Assembly: GCA_003132645.1 (NCBI GenBank)
Contig: PKYM01000267.1
Location: 5,693-12,000, forward strand
Reading direction: 5' to 3'
Length of the DNA stretch: 6,308 bases
DNA from: Actinomycetota bacterium
GTDB lineage: Bacteria > Actinomycetota > Thermoleophilia > UBA2241
Shown here: one piece after another, positions 5,225 to 6,308 of the stretch
How positions within the stretch are numbered: position 1 is the first letter of the stretch
Layout of the letters: each line of letters starts with the position of its first letter
The notes under the pieces: model-generated
The model's input: the letters and a program-made list of their open reading frames with translations, nothing else
Database searches by the model: none
Told to the model about the DNA's origin: nothing
Position numbers and translations under genes: made by a program

Positions 5225-6147
5225 TCCCCGTCTTCTTTCACCTGGGCCCGATCACCATCTACAGCTTCGGTGTGATGGCGGCGGCCGCGCTCGTGGCCGC
5301 CGCCTACGTCGCCTACCTGCTGCTGCGCACGCGGGGCGTGTCGTTCGAGTTCGCCTACGAGCTGCTGTTCGTGGCCGGGATCGGCGGCTTCGCCGGGGCG
5401 CGCATTTACTACCTCCTGCAGCACTGGGCCGCCGTGAAGGGTGACCTGTTCCACAACACCTTCAGCGGCTCGGGTTTCACCTGGTACGGCGGCCTGATCG
5501 GCGGCTTCGTCTGCGTCGCGCTTTGGGCCCGCTTCCGCCACGTGCCGGTGGGCCTCATGGCCAACGCTGCCGGGCCGGCCGTGGCCATCGGCTACGCCAT
5601 CGGGCGCATCGGCTGCCTGCTGTCGGGCGACGGCGACTACGGCAGCCCCACGAAGTCCTTCATCGGCATCGCGTTCCCGCACGGCACCGTGCCGACCCCC
5701 CCGGGCGTCAAGGTCTGGCCCACGCCGCCCATGGAAACTATCGCCATGCTCGCCGTCTGCTGGATCCTGTACCGCATGGCAAAGAGACCGCAGCCCGGCT
5801 GGTATGTGTGGGGCTGGTTCATGGTGCTGGCCGGCGTCGAGCGGCTGCTTATCGAATTCATCCGCCGCAACCCGGTGGTGTTTCTGGGACTGCGCACGAC
5901 GCAGTGGGAGTCGCTCGCGAGCGTGGCGCTGGGCGTCGCCGTCATCCTCTACGCGCACGGTCGGGAGCCGGTGGAGACGTCACTCATGGCGGCCGGCAAG
6001 GCGTCGCCGGCCGGCAGGACCGGGGCGGCGGCCAAGAGAGGCAGCGGCAAGTCCGGGGGCGGCAAGAGTGGAGCGGCCGGCAAGAGCGGGCCGGCAGCCG
6101 GGACGAACGCCCGCAACCAGTCGAAGAGCGGGCGCACCGGCGCCTGA
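5221..6147 (+). CDS. lgt: Prolipoprotein diacylglyceryl transferase, divergent motif form
   Basis: The 308-residue membrane protein belongs to the Lgt family, which transfers diacylglycerol from phosphatidylglycerol to the lipobox cysteine of prolipoproteins. Supporting segments are ITIYSFGVM (11-19), GGFAGARIYYLL (55-66), GSGFTWYGGLIGG (83-95), the signature GRIGCLLSGDGDYG (128-141), PTPPMET (167-173) and GVERLLIEFIRR (205-216) with the conserved Arg208 and Glu212. Several hydrophobic spans fit the seven-helix fold. Compared with the E. coli enzyme, Tyr89 stands where His103 is expected, Cys132 for Asn146, Asp137 for Glu151 and Phe16 for Tyr26. GRIGC-type signatures occur in other bacteria, so activity is likely but not certain. 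Residues from about 253 on form a Lys/Gly/Ser/Ala tail. The start overlaps the CapA stop in ATGA with no Shine-Dalgarno of its own, pointing to translational coupling. Confidence 0.9.
   Translation: MIPVFFHLGPITIYSFGVMAAAALVAAAYVAYLLLRTRGVSFEFAYELLFVAGIGGFAGARIYYLLQHWAAVKGDLFHNTFSGSGFTWYGGLIGGFVCVALWARFRHVPVGLMANAAGPAVAIGYAIGRIGCLLSGDGDYGSPTKSFIGIAFPHGTVPTPPGVKVWPTPPMETIAMLAVCWILYRMAKRPQPGWYVWGWFMVLAGVERLLIEFIRRNPVVFLGLRTTQWESLASVALGVAVILYAHGREPVETSLMAAGKASPAGRTGAAAKRGSGKSGGGKSGAAGKSGPAAGTNARNQSKSGRTGA
6040..6090 (+). repeat. GKSG-repeat segment in the C-terminal tail of Lgt
   Basis: Three GKSG units (residues 276-279, 281-284 and 287-290) separated by one or two small residues make up the centre of a basic, low-complexity tail (about 253-308). 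The tail has around nine Lys/Arg in its last 45 residues and only one or two acidic ones, both at its start. It lies beyond the last membrane helix, so by the positive-inside rule it should be cytoplasmic. It may bind membrane phospholipid heads or nucleic acid; this is inference. Confidence 0.7.
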
Positions 6148-6161
6148 CCCGACGCCCGCGC

Positions 6162-6195
6162 GGCGGACGGCCTCAGACTTTTCGCGCCATCCGCC
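6162..6195. terminator. Weak imperfect hairpin between the convergent lgt and USP genes
   Basis: GGCGGA (6162-6167) pairs with TCCGCC (6190-6195); a C/A mismatch and a further GG/CC pair extend the stem. The loop contains CAGACTTTTCG. The position between two converging genes suits a bidirectional terminator, but the stem is short and no T-run follows it on either strand. Confidence 0.25.
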
Positions 6196-6198
6196 CGG

Positions 6199-6240
6199 TC
6201 AGGCGTATCCGCTCAGGCGTGTCGGCTCAGGCGTGTCCGG
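6199..6240. repeat. Three tandem 14-bp repeats across the end of the USP gene
   Basis: Copies at 6199-6212, 6213-6226 and 6227-6240 follow TCAGGCGTRTCSGS, each differing from the next at only two or three bases. On the minus strand each ends CGCCTGA. The third copy holds the last codons and the TGA stop of the USP gene. Since 14 is not a multiple of 3, the TGAs of the three copies fall in three different frames. Confidence 0.9.
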
Positions 6241-6308
6241 GCACGGGCACCAGCAGCAAGGGACAAGGCGCGTCTTCGAGGATGCCGCGCACGACCGCCG
6301 AGTGGCCC
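6227..6308 (-). CDS. Universal stress protein, C-terminal end (partial)
   Basis: Reading leftwards from the window edge, the last 26 residues are GHSAVVRGILEDAPCPLLLV followed by PVPGHA and a TGA stop at 6227-6229. The G(H/S)S..V...L..APCP(V/L)L(L/V)VP pattern is the characteristic end of UspA-fold proteins: the ATP phosphate-binding GxS/V turn, helix, and last beta strand. Members bind nucleotides and act in stress or dormancy responses in the cytosol. The nucleotide-binding N-terminal part is outside the window, so I cannot tell a single from a tandem USP. It converges on lgt with about 80 bp between the stops. Confidence 0.75.
   Translation of the reverse strand, partial: GHSAVVRGILEDAPCPLLLVPVPGHA

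Noticed and set aside
5277..5304. Inverted repeat with 10-bp arms and 8-nt loop near the lgt start
   Set aside because: It consists of GCG/GCC-type alanine codons (AAALVAAA), so pairing follows from composition; too short to rank with the protease-gene repeats.
5200..5958. Minus-strand open frame of 252 codons opposite lgt
   Set aside because: It is antisense to a clear membrane enzyme and is Ala/Asp/His/Arg-rich without motifs.
6046..6069. GKSGGGKS in the Lgt tail, which matches the Walker A pattern GxxxxGKS
   Set aside because: It arises from the GKSG repeats in a low-complexity tail with no surrounding NTPase fold.

Overview
The window is GC-rich throughout, with strong G/C bias at third codon positions, GTG as well as ATG starts and compact gene spacing. 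This suits a high-GC bacterium, most plausibly an actinobacterial lineage (perhaps Thermoleophilia-like). That placement is inferred from composition and protein style only. I see no rRNA, tRNA, CRISPR array, insertion sequence or phage gene.

Layout. Positions 1-89 (minus) hold the first 29 codons of a secreted or membrane-anchored protein. A GNAT N-acetyltransferase follows at 232-690 (minus). A divergent region at 691-881 has an 8-bp-arm dyad on the GNAT side and a plausible TTGACA/TANNNT promoter on the other. The plus-strand pair at 882-2514 is a NodB-type polysaccharide deacetylase of the DUF3473 (PEP-CTERM/XrtA-associated) kind, followed with a 17-bp overlap by a class I SAM methyltransferase. 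Only 10 bp further on, a convergent gene (2525-3799, minus) encodes a membrane-anchored peptidase-MA-like zinc metalloprotease with an intact HEVTH motif. After a divergent gap at 3800-3946 comes a second plus-strand pair: a membrane-anchored CapA-type metallophosphatase (3947-5224) and, joined by an ATGA overlap, a prolipoprotein diacylglyceryl transferase, Lgt (5221-6147). The window ends in the C-terminus of a universal stress protein (6227-6308, minus).

How the genes relate. Most of the recognisable genes point to the cell envelope: glycan deacetylation, an anchored protease, a CapA-like surface enzyme and lipoprotein maturation. GNAT and USP are general-purpose neighbours. I see no defence or mobile system.

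The most unusual sequence signal is structural. Three long, perfect inverted repeats (20-bp arms/3-nt loop, 13-bp arms/3-nt loop, 21-bp arms/7-nt loop) lie within about 265 bp inside the metalloprotease gene. Other points are an Lgt whose usual active-site residues are several times substituted and whose tail is Lys/Gly-rich, and a triple 14-bp tandem repeat that puts a stop codon in all three frames at the end of the USP gene.
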